From positions 1-18,679 of the forward strand of contig WRLS01000021.1 in assembly GCA_009776345.1 (NCBI GenBank): DNA of 18,679 bases, written 5' to 3'. This document shows positions 10,764-17,189 of this stretch, piece after piece (the stretch's first letter is position 1; each line of letters begins with the position of its first letter). The translations under genes and the position numbers were made by a program. The notes under the pieces were generated by a model. It was not told where the DNA came from. It made no database searches and saw only the letters and a list, made by a program, of their open reading frames with translations. This DNA comes from Oscillospiraceae bacterium. Its GTDB lineage: Bacteria; Bacillota; Clostridia; Oscillospirales; Ruminococcaceae.

Positions 10764-11059
10764 AATACACACCTGTTTTTACTGAGTTTTCAAAAGCAGA
10801 TTATGATAGCTTAGACGGCAGCCAAAAAAAGCAAATATTAAAATCGCTAATCAAAATCGAAGAAAACGGCATGAATACCGGGCAGCCCCTGCACGGCGCA
10901 CTATGGGACTGCAGGAAATTGAAACACAAGAAAATGGGCTTGCGCGTTATTTTCAGAAAATCTGCTATTGGCATCGAAATTATCGAAATCGTGGTTATCG
11001 GCAAACGTGAAGATGACGAGGTGTATAAAACCGCAGCCATGCGGCTGCAAAGATGCTAA
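10760..11059 (+). CDS. RelE/YafQ-type mRNA interferase toxin
   Basis: The 99-residue protein aligns with E. coli RelE over the catalytic half: DCRKLKHKKMGLRVIF matches DCYKIKLRSSGYRLVY, and IGKREDDEVYK matches VGKRERSEVYS. The residues corresponding to RelE K52, K54, R61, R81 and Y87 are all kept (K53, K55, R62, R83, Y89), so the toxin looks intact. RelE enzymes cut mRNA in the ribosomal A site. The ATG at 10760 overlaps the antitoxin stop by four bases, so translation is probably coupled; GTG at 10754 is an alternative. The pair lies between rpoC and rpsL, where Bacillus has an L7Ae-like gene, so the toxin messenger is probably linked to an operon for the translation machinery. Confidence 0.88.
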   Translation: MKYTPVFTEFSKADYDSLDGSQKKQILKSLIKIEENGMNTGQPLHGALWDCRKLKHKKMGLRVIFRKSAIGIEIIEIVVIGKREDDEVYKTAAMRLQRC

Positions 11060-11073
11060 CCCCTAATGTTTAC

Positions 11074-11085
11074 GGGCAATTGCCC
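11074..11085. promoter_or_regulatory. Short perfect palindrome upstream of rpsL
   Basis: GGGCAATTGCCC is a 12-bp perfect palindrome between the RelE stop and the rpsL ribosome-binding site. It could be an operator or a weak hairpin, and nothing else supports a specific role. Confidence 0.25.
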
Positions 11086-11122
11086 CAAAGCATACAATAC
11101 AACAAAAGAAAGGAGGAACCTC

Positions 11123-11542
11123 ATGCCGACCTTTAACCAACTCGTCCGCAAGGGCAGGGAGGAATCGGTGAAAAAATCAACGGCCCCCGTGCTTCAAAAG
11201 ATTTACAATTCCAAGAAGCGCGCCGCCCTAAACCATCCGTCCCCCCAAAAGCGCGGCGTCTGTACGGCTATCAGGACGCTCACGCCCAAAAAGCCCAATT
11301 CCGCGCTGCGCAAAGTGGCAAGGGTGCGCCTGTCCAACATGATGGAAGCAACGGCGTATATCCCCGGAGAAGGGCATAACCTGCAGGAACACAGCGTTGT
11401 GCTGATCGAAGGCGGGCGCGTGCGCGACCTTCCCGGCTGCCGCTACCACATTATCCGCGGCACGCTGGACACACAGGGCGTAGCCAACCGCAAGCAGTCC
11501 CGCTCCAGGTACGGGGCAAAACGGCCAAAAGCCGGAAAGTAG
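11123..11542 (+). CDS. rpsL: 30S ribosomal protein S12
   Basis: The 139-residue protein starts MPTFNQLVRKGREESV at the ATG at 11123, preceded by AAGGAGG (11110-11117). It carries the longer N-terminal loop usual in Firmicutes (YNSKKRAALNHPSPQKRG), TPKKPNSALRK with K56 retained, EGHNLQEHSVVLIEGGRV and the end RSRYGAKRPKAGK. S12 lines the decoding centre of the 30S subunit. The residue after GGRV is Arg101 (codon CGC at 11423-11425), where most bacteria have Lys (B. subtilis K101, E. coli and M. tuberculosis codon 88). Lys-to-Arg there is a known streptomycin-resistance change. The next Asp (DLPG), which is methylthiolated in some bacteria, is kept. The spacer to rpsG is unusually long (about 360 bp) and full of repeats. 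Confidence 0.97.
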   Translation: MPTFNQLVRKGREESVKKSTAPVLQKIYNSKKRAALNHPSPQKRGVCTAIRTLTPKKPNSALRKVARVRLSNMMEATAYIPGEGHNLQEHSVVLIEGGRVRDLPGCRYHIIRGTLDTQGVANRKQSRSRYGAKRPKAGK

Positions 11543-11637
11543 GCTGACGCCGGGTTTTAGGACCCTAAACAAAAGACCGGAAAGTAACAAAGCTTAAAAA
11601 ACGCCGGCACGATTGGCTTAATATATTGGATGCAGGG

Positions 11638-11743
11638 TAAGGAAGTGTCAATCAATAAGTTTCACAACGTCATTGGAGAAAACTGCATAAATTAGAGCAT
11701 TTTCCTCCAATGACTGTTCAACTAATTTCTTGACAATTCCTTA
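11638..11743. repeat. 106-bp imperfect palindrome (MITE-like) between rpsL and rpsG
   Basis: The ends read TAAGGAAGTGTCAA and TTGACAATTCCTTA, an inverted repeat with one mismatch. The inner part pairs GTCATTGGAG (11669-11678) with CTCCAATGAC (11705-11714), and the arms in between are similar but diverged. The loop is about ten A/T-rich bases near 11686-11696. It has no coding capacity and fits a hairpin-type non-autonomous element. It directly precedes a truncated heptad-repeat arm, which it may have disrupted. Confidence 0.65.
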
Positions 11744-11750
11744 AGGCAAC

Positions 11751-11799
11751 TAGGTTAAGGTTACACAACCTAAATCCTAAAACCTAAATCCTAAATCCT
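11751..11799. repeat. Truncated heptad-repeat element (copy D, right arm)
   Basis: The right arm is CCTAAAT CCTAAAA CCTAAAT CCTAAAT CCT, ending like the full copies and followed by the triloop hairpin GCC-AAC-GGC (11800-11808). The left arm is missing or degenerate (AGGTTAAGGTT near 11752) and is replaced on that side by the 106-bp palindrome. Confidence 0.7.
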
Positions 11800-11901
11800 G
11801 CCAACGGCATGGCACCGCGAAGGTTTGTCACTTTCGAGTACCGATGAATTCACAAATGGGGGTCGGTCCATACCGGTCGCCGTATGAAGGAGGGAAGAGA
11901 A

Positions 11902-12372
11902 GTGCCCAGAAGAGGAAAAATAGCAAAACGCGATGTTTTGCCGGATCCGCTGTACAATTCAAAAATGGTGACGCGCCTGATAAACTCCATTATGCTGGAC
12001 GGGAAAAAAGGCGTAGCCCAAAAAATAGTGTACGGCGCGTTCGAGATTGTCCAGACCAAAACCGGGAAAGAACCGCTGGAAGCGTTTGAAACCGCACTGG
12101 AGAACATCATGCCCGTGCTTGAGATCAAGGCCCGCCGTGTCGGCGGCGCTACGTATCAGGTGCCGATTGAAGTGCGGCCCGCGCGCCGCCAGACGCTGGG
12201 GCTGCGGTGGCTTACAAGCTATTCGCGCACCCGCGGGGAAAAGACGATGAAAGCACGCCTGGCGGGCGAGATTATGGACGCGCTCAACGGCGCGGGCGGC
12301 GCCTGCAAACGCAGAGACGACACACACAGAATGGCAGACGCGAACAAGGCATTCGCGCATTACCGCTGGTAG
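11902..12372 (+). CDS. rpsG: 30S ribosomal protein S7
   Basis: The product is 156 residues, the usual bacterial S7 length, starting MPRRGKIAKRDVLPDPLYNS at the GTG at 11902, with AAGGAGG at a good distance upstream. An in-frame ATG at 11884 lies before that ribosome site and is not the start. The rRNA-binding N-terminal segment, NSIMLDGKKGVAQKIVY, GGATYQVPIEVRPARRQTLG and the C-terminal RRDDTHRMADANKAFAHYRW are all present. S7 starts assembly of the 30S head and contacts tRNA in the E site. In E. coli it represses its operon by binding the rpsL-rpsG spacer; here that spacer is long and rebuilt by repeats, so the same control cannot be assumed. Confidence 0.97.
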   Translation: MPRRGKIAKRDVLPDPLYNSKMVTRLINSIMLDGKKGVAQKIVYGAFEIVQTKTGKEPLEAFETALENIMPVLEIKARRVGGATYQVPIEVRPARRQTLGLRWLTSYSRTRGEKTMKARLAGEIMDALNGAGGACKRRDDTHRMADANKAFAHYRW

Positions 12373-12422
12373 TAGCCGGAATATCGGGGAATAGAAAATA
12401 ATTAAGAGCTTGGCTGTGTTGT

Positions 12423-12457
12423 GCCGTTCTACTAATTTCTAATTCCTAATTTCTAAC
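12423..12457. repeat. Truncated heptad-repeat arm in the rpsG-fusA spacer
   Basis: It matches 33 of 35 bases of the arm at 6815-6849 (both begin GCCGTTCTACTAATT and end CTAAC). It ends just before the fusA ribosome-binding site GAAGGAG. Confidence 0.75.
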
Positions 12458-12481
12458 TATTATCCGAAGGAGAATAACTAT

Positions 12482-14560
12482 ATGCCCAGAGAGGTATCTC
12501 TCGAGCTTACGCGCAACATAGGCATTATGGCGCATATCGACGCGGGAAAGACCACCACCACCGAGCGCATACTGTACTACACCGGGCGCACGCACAAGGT
12601 CGGCGAAACCCACGAAGGCTCCGCGACCATGGATTGGATGGAGCAGGAGCAGGAGCGCGGCATTACAATCACGTCCGCCGCGACAACCGCCTTCTGGAAC
12701 GGCCACCGCATAAACATCATCGACACGCCTGGCCATGTGGATTTCACCGTGGAGGTGGAGCGCTCCCTGCGCGTTTTGGACGGCTCTGTAACCGTTTTCT
12801 GCGCGAAGGGCGGTGTGGAGCCGCAGTCCGAAACAGTATGGCGCCAGGCGGATAAATACATGGTGCCGCGCATGGCCTATGTCAACAAGATGGATATCAC
12901 CGGGGCGGACTTTTTCCATGTCATAGAAATGATGAAGGACAGGCTTAAATGCAACGCCGTGCCAATCCAGCTACCCATCGGCTCCGAAGCCGAATTTAAA
13001 GGGATTGTTGACCTGGTGGAAATGAACGCGGCAATTTACCACGACGACATGGGCAAGGAATTTGACACCGTGGATATCCCCGAAGACATGGCGGACATGG
13101 CAGAGCAGTACCGCGCGGTTTTGCTGGAGGCTGTTTCCATGTACGACGAGTCTATCATGGAGCGCTTCTTAGAAGGCACCGAAGTCCCCTCGGAAGATTT
13201 AAAGGCGGCTATCCGCAAAGCGACAATCGCAAACGACATGGTCCCCGTGGTCTGCGGCACATCCTATAAAAACAAGGGCGTGCAGAAGGTCCTTGACGCG
13301 GTGGTCGATTACCTGCCGTCCCCGGTGGACATCCCCCCGATCAAAGGCATAAACCCCAAAAATGACGAGGAAACCGAGCGGCAGGCCTCGGACGGGGAGC
13401 CTTTTTCCGCGCTGGCTTTCAAAATCGCGACAGACCCGTTTGTGGGCAAGCTCTGCTTTTTCCGCGTGTATTCCGGCACGGTCAAATCAGGCTCGCAGGT
13501 CTATAACTCCACCAAGGACACCGGCGAGCGCCTCGGGCGCATACTGATGATGCACGCAAACCACCGGCAGGATATCGACGTCTGCTATTCCGGCGACATT
13601 GCGGCGGCGGTCGGCTTTAAGAATGTGACCACGGGCGACACGCTGTGCGACGAAAAGCGCCCCGTGATCCTCGAGTCCATGGAATTCCCGGAGCCTGTAA
13701 TCCGCGTGGCGATTGAGCCGCGCACAAAAGCCGGGCAGGAGAGGATGTCCGCCGCGCTTGCAAAACTGACGGAGGAGGACCCGACCTTCCGCGTGAACAC
13801 CGACCCGGAAACCGGCCAGACAATCATCGCCGGAATGGGCGAGCTTCACCTCGAGATCATCGTGGACAGGCTGCTGCGGGAGTTTAGGGTCGAGGCTAAT
13901 GTCGGCAGGCCGCAGGTGGCGTACAAGGAAACCGTGCGCAAAAAGGCCGAGGCGGATGTAAAATACGCGCGGCAATCCGGCGGGCGCGGCCAGTACGGCC
14001 ATGTAATGCTCCGCATTGAGCCTAACGAAAGCGGCAAGGGCTACGAATTCCGCAACAAGACCGTCGGCGGCTCTATCCCCCGTGAATTTATCGGCCCCAT
14101 CGACCAGGGGATACAGGGCGCGATGCAGGCGGGCATACTCGCGGGATACAACGTGGTGGACGTAATCGTAGAGCTTTACGACGGCTCCTTCCACGAGGTC
14201 GACTCTTCGGAAATGGCGTTCCGGATCGCCGGCTCCATGGCTTTCAAAGAGGCGATGAAAAAGGCCGACCCCGCGATTTTGGAGCCTATCATGAAGGTCA
14301 CGGCAATCGTCCCGGAGGATTATATGGGCGATGTAATGGGCGACCTGAACTCCAGGCGCGGCCAGATACAGGGCATGGAGGCGCGCCAAGGCGCACAGCA
14401 GATCGACGCGTTTGTCCCGCTTTCCGAAATGTTCGGCTACGCAACCGACCTGCGCTCCAAAACCCAGGGGCGCGGCCAGTACACCATGGAGCCGTCCCAT
14501 TATATCGAGCTGCCGAAATCCGTCGCGGAAGGCATTATGAACCAGCGAGGCCCGGGCTGA
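12482..14560 (+). CDS. fusA: Elongation factor G
   Basis: The 692-residue translational GTPase drives translocation on the ribosome and, with RRF, recycling. GTPase motifs are AHIDAGKTT (17-25), RGITI (59-63), DTPGH (81-85) and NKMD (135-138). Domains II to V follow, including VGRPQVAYKET, RQSGGRGQYGHV and MGDVMGDLNSRRGQI. The ATG at 12482 has GAAGGAG about 9 bases upstream. Length and order are normal for Firmicutes EF-G. The last residues (IMNQRGPG) are short of lysines compared with many relatives, and the stop codon lies inside the first of two tandem 25-bp hairpin repeats, so the C-terminus may have been reshaped by the repeat. It lies 109 bp downstream of rpsG and 240 bp before tuf. Confidence 0.97.
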   Translation: MPREVSLELTRNIGIMAHIDAGKTTTTERILYYTGRTHKVGETHEGSATMDWMEQEQERGITITSAATTAFWNGHRINIIDTPGHVDFTVEVERSLRVLDGSVTVFCAKGGVEPQSETVWRQADKYMVPRMAYVNKMDITGADFFHVIEMMKDRLKCNAVPIQLPIGSEAEFKGIVDLVEMNAAIYHDDMGKEFDTVDIPEDMADMAEQYRAVLLEAVSMYDESIMERFLEGTEVPSEDLKAAIRKATIANDMVPVVCGTSYKNKGVQKVLDAVVDYLPSPVDIPPIKGINPKNDEETERQASDGEPFSALAFKIATDPFVGKLCFFRVYSGTVKSGSQVYNSTKDTGERLGRILMMHANHRQDIDVCYSGDIAAAVGFKNVTTGDTLCDEKRPVILESMEFPEPVIRVAIEPRTKAGQERMSAALAKLTEEDPTFRVNTDPETGQTIIAGMGELHLEIIVDRLLREFRVEANVGRPQVAYKETVRKKAEADVKYARQSGGRGQYGHVMLRIEPNESGKGYEFRNKTVGGSIPREFIGPIDQGIQGAMQAGILAGYNVVDVIVELYDGSFHEVDSSEMAFRIAGSMAFKEAMKKADPAILEPIMKVTAIVPEDYMGDVMGDLNSRRGQIQGMEARQGAQQIDAFVPLSEMFGYATDLRSKTQGRGQYTMEPSHYIELPKSVAEGIMNQRGPG

Positions 14561-14601
14561 GCCCGGAAGCACCTCGCCGGGCTGAGCCCGGAATCACCTC
14601 G
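14552..14601. repeat. Two tandem 25-bp hairpin repeats across the fusA stop
   Basis: Units 14552-14576 and 14577-14601 differ at one base. Each contains CCGGGC-TGA-GCCCGG, a perfect 6-bp stem with a three-base loop, then a CACCTCG tail. The loop TGA of the first unit is the fusA stop codon. CGAGG sequences on both sides (14545-14550 and 14603-14608) can pair with the CCTCG tails to give alternative structures. Confidence 0.75.
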
Positions 14602-14703
14602 GGCGAGGTTTCATCTAAGCCATGCTTTGCACACGATGGCAGGAATGTTTTCATTACTGCGCAGCAGGTCAGGGAGAAATTATTTATATTACTGCGGTTT
14701 CAC

Positions 14704-14732
14704 TTGATTTTTTTGCCCATACTTGGTAAAAT
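14704..14732 (+). promoter_or_regulatory. Probable tuf promoter
   Basis: TTGATT (14704-14709) and TAAAAT (14727-14732) are separated by 17 bp, giving matches of 4/6 and 5/6 to consensus. It would produce a leader of about 60 bases before tuf, allowing separate strong expression of EF-Tu in addition to operon readthrough. Confidence 0.6.
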
Positions 14733-14800
14733 AACATTTAGTGATGCCCCATATAAAAAAAGAGAAACCATAATATTACGTTTAAGGGAGGAAAGTATCA

Positions 14801-16003
14801 ATGGCCAAGGCAAAATTTGAACGCACCAAGCCCCACCTGAATATTGGCACGATCGGCCACGTTGACCACGGCAAAACCACATTGACAGCCGCGATCACCA
14901 AGGTCCTCAATATGAAGGGCGGCGCCCAGGTTATGGCGTACGACCAGATCGACAAGGCCCCCGAAGAAAGGGAGCGCGGCATTACAATCAACACCGCGCA
15001 CGTTGAGTACGAAACCGACAACCGCCACTACGCCCATGTTGACTGCCCCGGACACGCCGACTATGTTAAAAACATGATCACCGGCGCGGCGCAGATGGAC
15101 GGCGCGATTTTGGTTGTATCCGCGGCGGACGGGCCCATGCCGCAAACCCGCGAGCATATCCTGCTTTCCCGCCAGGTCGGCGTGCCTTATATCGTTGTTT
15201 TCATGAACAAGGCGGACCAGGTGGACGACCCCGAGCTGCTTGAACTGGTAGAAATGGAAATCCGCGAGCTTCTCGACGCTTATGATTTCCCCGGCGACGA
15301 CACCCCGATTATCACCGGCTCCGGGCTTTTGGCGCTGGAAAGCGCAAGCACAGACCCGGACAACACACCGGAATACAAGTGCATCCTTGATCTGATGGAC
15401 GCGGTGGACAGCTATATCCCGAACCCGGAGCGCAAATCCGACCTGCCCTTCCTTATGCCGGTTGAGGACGTGTTCACAATCACCGGGCGCGGCACAGTCG
15501 CCACCGGCAGGGTTGAGCGCGGGCAGGTTAAAACAGGCGAGAGCGTTGAGATCGTCGGCTTGACAGAGGACCTTCGCAGCGTGGTAGTCACCGGCGTTGA
15601 GATGTTCCGCAAGATCCTTGACTACGCGGAGGCGGGCGACAATATCGGCGCTTTGCTGCGCGGCGTTCAAAGGTCGGAAATCGAGCGCGGGCAGGTCCTT
15701 GCAAAGCCCGGCTCCATCAAGCCGCTTACCAAATTCCGCGGCCAGGTCTATATCCTAAAGCAGTCCGAAGGCGGCAGGCACACCCCGTTCTTCAACAACT
15801 ACCGCCCGCAGTTCTATTTCCGCACAACCGACGTTACCGGCGTTGTAAAGCTGCCGGAGGGCGTGGAAATGTGTATGCCCGGCGACAACATCGAAATGGA
15901 CGTTGAGCTTATCACACCAATCGCGATAGAAAGGGAGCTGCGCTTCGCCATCCGCGAAGGCGGCAGGACAGTCGGCTCCGGCGTGGTTATTGAGACGAAG
16001 TAG
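14801..16003 (+). CDS. tuf: Elongation factor Tu
   Basis: The 400-residue GTPase delivers aminoacyl-tRNA to the ribosome. It starts MAKAKFERTKPHLNIGTIGH at the ATG at 14801, with GGGAGGAAAG in the ribosome-site position. GTPase motifs are GHVDHGKT (19-26), RGITI (59-63), DCPGH (81-85) and NKAD (136-139, more often NKCD or NKVD). The catalytic His of PGHADYVKN is kept. Domains II and III follow (GTVATGRVERG, GGRHTPFFNNYRPQFYFRTTD is near the usual form), ending VGSGVVIETK. Its length and features are normal. It closes the rpo/str gene block and is followed 10 bp later by a strong bidirectional terminator. Confidence 0.97.
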   Translation: MAKAKFERTKPHLNIGTIGHVDHGKTTLTAAITKVLNMKGGAQVMAYDQIDKAPEERERGITINTAHVEYETDNRHYAHVDCPGHADYVKNMITGAAQMDGAILVVSAADGPMPQTREHILLSRQVGVPYIVVFMNKADQVDDPELLELVEMEIRELLDAYDFPGDDTPIITGSGLLALESASTDPDNTPEYKCILDLMDAVDSYIPNPERKSDLPFLMPVEDVFTITGRGTVATGRVERGQVKTGESVEIVGLTEDLRSVVVTGVEMFRKILDYAEAGDNIGALLRGVQRSEIERGQVLAKPGSIKPLTKFRGQVYILKQSEGGRHTPFFNNYRPQFYFRTTDVTGVVKLPEGVEMCMPGDNIEMDVELITPIAIERELRFAIREGGRTVGSGVVIETK

Positions 16004-16012
16004 GCATAAACT

Positions 16013-16039
16013 AAAAAAACCCCCGCAAGGGGGTTTTTT
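16013..16039. terminator. Bidirectional terminator shared by tuf and hicB
   Basis: AAAAAAA is followed by CCCCC-GCAA-GGGGG and TTTTTT. The 5-bp GC stem extends with A-T pairs, so it has a U-tract in either direction. It ends tuf on the plus strand and hicAB on the minus strand. The hicB stop codon (16038-16040) overlaps its T-tract. Confidence 0.9.
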
Positions 16040-16436
16040 ATTGATCTATATGGAGCTCCTGTTTTAAAGCGTTTTGCAAGACGCCGGATACATTTATGCC
16101 CGCCTTGCTTGCCCTGTCATTGAGCCAGCCGGGCAAGGTGACGTTCCTTCGCACAGTACGGTTATCCCTTGCCTTTCTATACATATCAAAATTAACATCC
16201 ACAAAGGATACAACCTGCATATCATCTGCTTGGATTGAGCTTATCCCCGATGGTTCAGGTATCGGCATCTTTTCATCCTGGTAATACACGCCCATGGCCT
16301 CAATTGCGCCGCGCGCCATATAGATGGCCTCAGCCATGTCTGAACCCTGTGTATTCAAGGGGAAATCAGGCACAAACGCATCGTAGCCGCCTTCTTTAAC
16401 AGGTGTAAAAATTACAGGATAAACATAACTTTTCAC
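16038..16436 (-). CDS. hicB: HicB-family antitoxin
   Basis: The 132-residue protein starts at GTG 16436, one base after the hicA stop, with AAGGAGG six bases upstream (lying in the end of hicA). The N-terminal part (YPVIFTPVKEGGYDAFVPDF, TQGSDMAEAIYMARGAIEAM) is the HicB partial RNase-H-like fold that binds the toxin. The C-terminal part (RRNVTLPGWLNDRASKAGINVSG is near the usual form) looks like a ribbon-helix-helix DNA-binding domain, so it probably represses its own promoter. The toxin-first order is typical of hicAB. It converges on tuf. Confidence 0.9.
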   Translation of the reverse strand: MKSYVYPVIFTPVKEGGYDAFVPDFPLNTQGSDMAEAIYMARGAIEAMGVYYQDEKMPIPEPSGISSIQADDMQVVSFVDVNFDMYRKARDNRTVRRNVTLPGWLNDRASKAGINVSGVLQNALKQELHIDQ

Positions 16437-16437
16437 A

Positions 16438-16641
16438 CTATACCTCCTTCCGGCTTTTAATATTCGTAAGTTCGGCTCTCTTTAGTATTTCTTTGGCTGT
16501 AATCTCGTTGATTTCTCGGTGGCGCGGGATCGGTATGGCTTGTTTGCCGTTTGAAAAAATCTCGTGGCTCCCGTCGTTCCTCACAGAATAATAGCCTAGT
16601 GCCGTTAGTCGCTTTACCAAATCTCTACGTTTTATTCTCAC
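16438..16641 (-). CDS. hicA: HicA-family mRNA interferase toxin
   Basis: The product has about 67 residues. RRDLVKRLTALGYYSVRNDGSHEIF is the dsRBD-like HicA fold with the catalytic His of the GSH motif (residue 26). IPIPRHREINEITAKEIL and a short helix follow. HicA cleaves mRNA independently of ribosomes in known members. Two adjacent GTG codons (16644 and 16641) are possible starts; 16641 gives a better distance to AGGGGG (about 4 bases). The promoter lies so close that the messenger would have a leader of only about 8-10 bases. It is coupled with hicB, whose GTG starts just after its TAG. Confidence 0.87.
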   Translation of the reverse strand: MRIKRRDLVKRLTALGYYSVRNDGSHEIFSNGKQAIPIPRHREINEITAKEILKRAELTNIKSRKEV

Positions 16642-16655
16642 CACACCCCCTGTAT

Positions 16656-16684
16656 ATTATACTCACAAAATACACATTTGTCAA
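16656..16684 (-). promoter_or_regulatory. hicAB promoter, perfect TTGACA-17-TATAAT
   Basis: On the minus strand TTGACA (16679-16684) and TATAAT (16656-16661) are exact consensus with a 17-bp spacer. The start codon follows about 15 bases after the -10 box, so the transcript is nearly leaderless. A fully consensus promoter suits a module kept under tight autorepression. Confidence 0.85.
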
Positions 16685-16984
16685 TCTACCCGCCCCCTAA
16701 ACTCACGGCAAACGCACGAAAAAACGTACAAATCTACAAAGGCAAGCAAGCGCAAACCTAAAGCAGGGAACGGCGCCCGGAAGCGCCCGCGCACGTAATT
16801 ACAGCGGAAAAAGTTTCTGATTTCTTTTATTCCTAATACCTTTTTTCGCGTTCTAGCCCTGGAGCCCGGCTCGGCTGGGTGATTGGGCGGATTATAGGAC
16901 AAAGCATTTGACGTGCGCTATGAAAGGCACAAATCTATGCGGCTTGTCGGAATGGGGGGTCCGGGGTTTCCCCGGCGCGCTTTG

Positions 16985-17010
16985 GTTACTTTGCCGCGTT
17001 GCAAAGTAAC
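16985..17010. repeat. GTTACTTTG hairpin repeat
   Basis: GTTACTTTG pairs with CAAAGTAAC around a CCGCGTTG loop. A related, larger hairpin is at 18585-18618. Both are accompanied by G/C-rich hairpins, which marks a dispersed repeat family. Confidence 0.6.
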
Positions 17011-17030
17011 TGCCCCCGCGGCTTGAGCGG
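17003..17030. repeat. 28-bp inverted repeat, left copy
   Basis: It begins AAAGTAAC and ends CCGCGGCTTGAGCGG. The complement occurs at 18416-18443 with one mismatch. The two copies flank the DUF3810 gene in opposite orientation. Confidence 0.7.
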
Positions 17031-17038
17031 CCTGCGGC

Positions 17039-17130
17039 AGGATTTAGGTTTTAGGAATGAGGATTTAGGAAGGGAAGAAAATTGTCGTTTCGTCCTTTTC
17101 CTGAAACCTGAAACCTAAATCCTAAAACCT
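17039..17130. repeat. 92-bp heptad-repeat palindrome (copy C)
   Basis: The left arm is AGGATTT AGGTTTT AGGAATG AGGATTT AGG, the core is GGGAAGAAA...GTTTCGTCC, and the right arm is CCTGAAA CCTGAAA CCTAAAT CCTAAAA CCT. It is flanked by GCC-TGC-GGC (17030-17038) and GCGC-GAA-GTGC (17131-17141). Ends, length and core agree with copies A and B. Confidence 0.85.
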
Positions 17131-17141
17131 GCGCGAAGTGC

Positions 17142-17168
17142 GGGACGTCGAGGACGCCGTCCCCTACA
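17142..17168. repeat. GC hairpin repeat ending CCCTACA
   Basis: GGGACG (17142-17147) pairs with CGTCCC (17158-17163), followed by CTACA. It is of the same type as 2213-2237 and sits just downstream of the DUF3810 gene stop. It lacks a T-tract, so it is a poor terminator. Confidence 0.5.
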
Positions 17169-17189
17169 AGGTTATGTGTATTTTTCAGT

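Larger units (their letters stand above)
11543..11901. other. Expanded rpsL-rpsG spacer filled by repeats
   Basis: No gene is visible. The spacer holds a short partial duplication of the rpsL 3' end (11571-11586 resembles 11527-11541), a 106-bp imperfect palindrome (11638-11743), a truncated heptad-repeat arm (11751-11799) with its triloop hairpin (11800-11808), and the rpsG ribosome-binding site AAGGAGG (about 11887-11893). rpsL and rpsG are usually close together. Confidence 0.7.
16645..17189. other. Repeat-rich spacer between hicA and the DUF3810 gene
   Basis: No convincing gene is visible. It holds the hicA promoter (16656-16684), a hairpin CCGGGG-TTT-CCCCGG (16961-16975), a GTTACTTTG hairpin (16985-17010), one end of a 28-bp inverted repeat (17003-17030), heptad-repeat copy C (17039-17130) and a CCCTACA-type hairpin (17142-17168). 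Positions 16690-16950 show nothing recognisable. Confidence 0.6.

Noticed and set aside
16681..16902. Minus-strand open frame of 73 codons upstream of hicA
   Set aside because: No ribosome site, no recognisable domain, and odd composition; it begins in plain spacer and ends at the hicA promoter.
17142..17168. Hairpin downstream of the DUF3810 gene as its terminator
   Set aside because: There is no T-tract on the minus strand after the stem, and the hairpin is of a dispersed repeat type.
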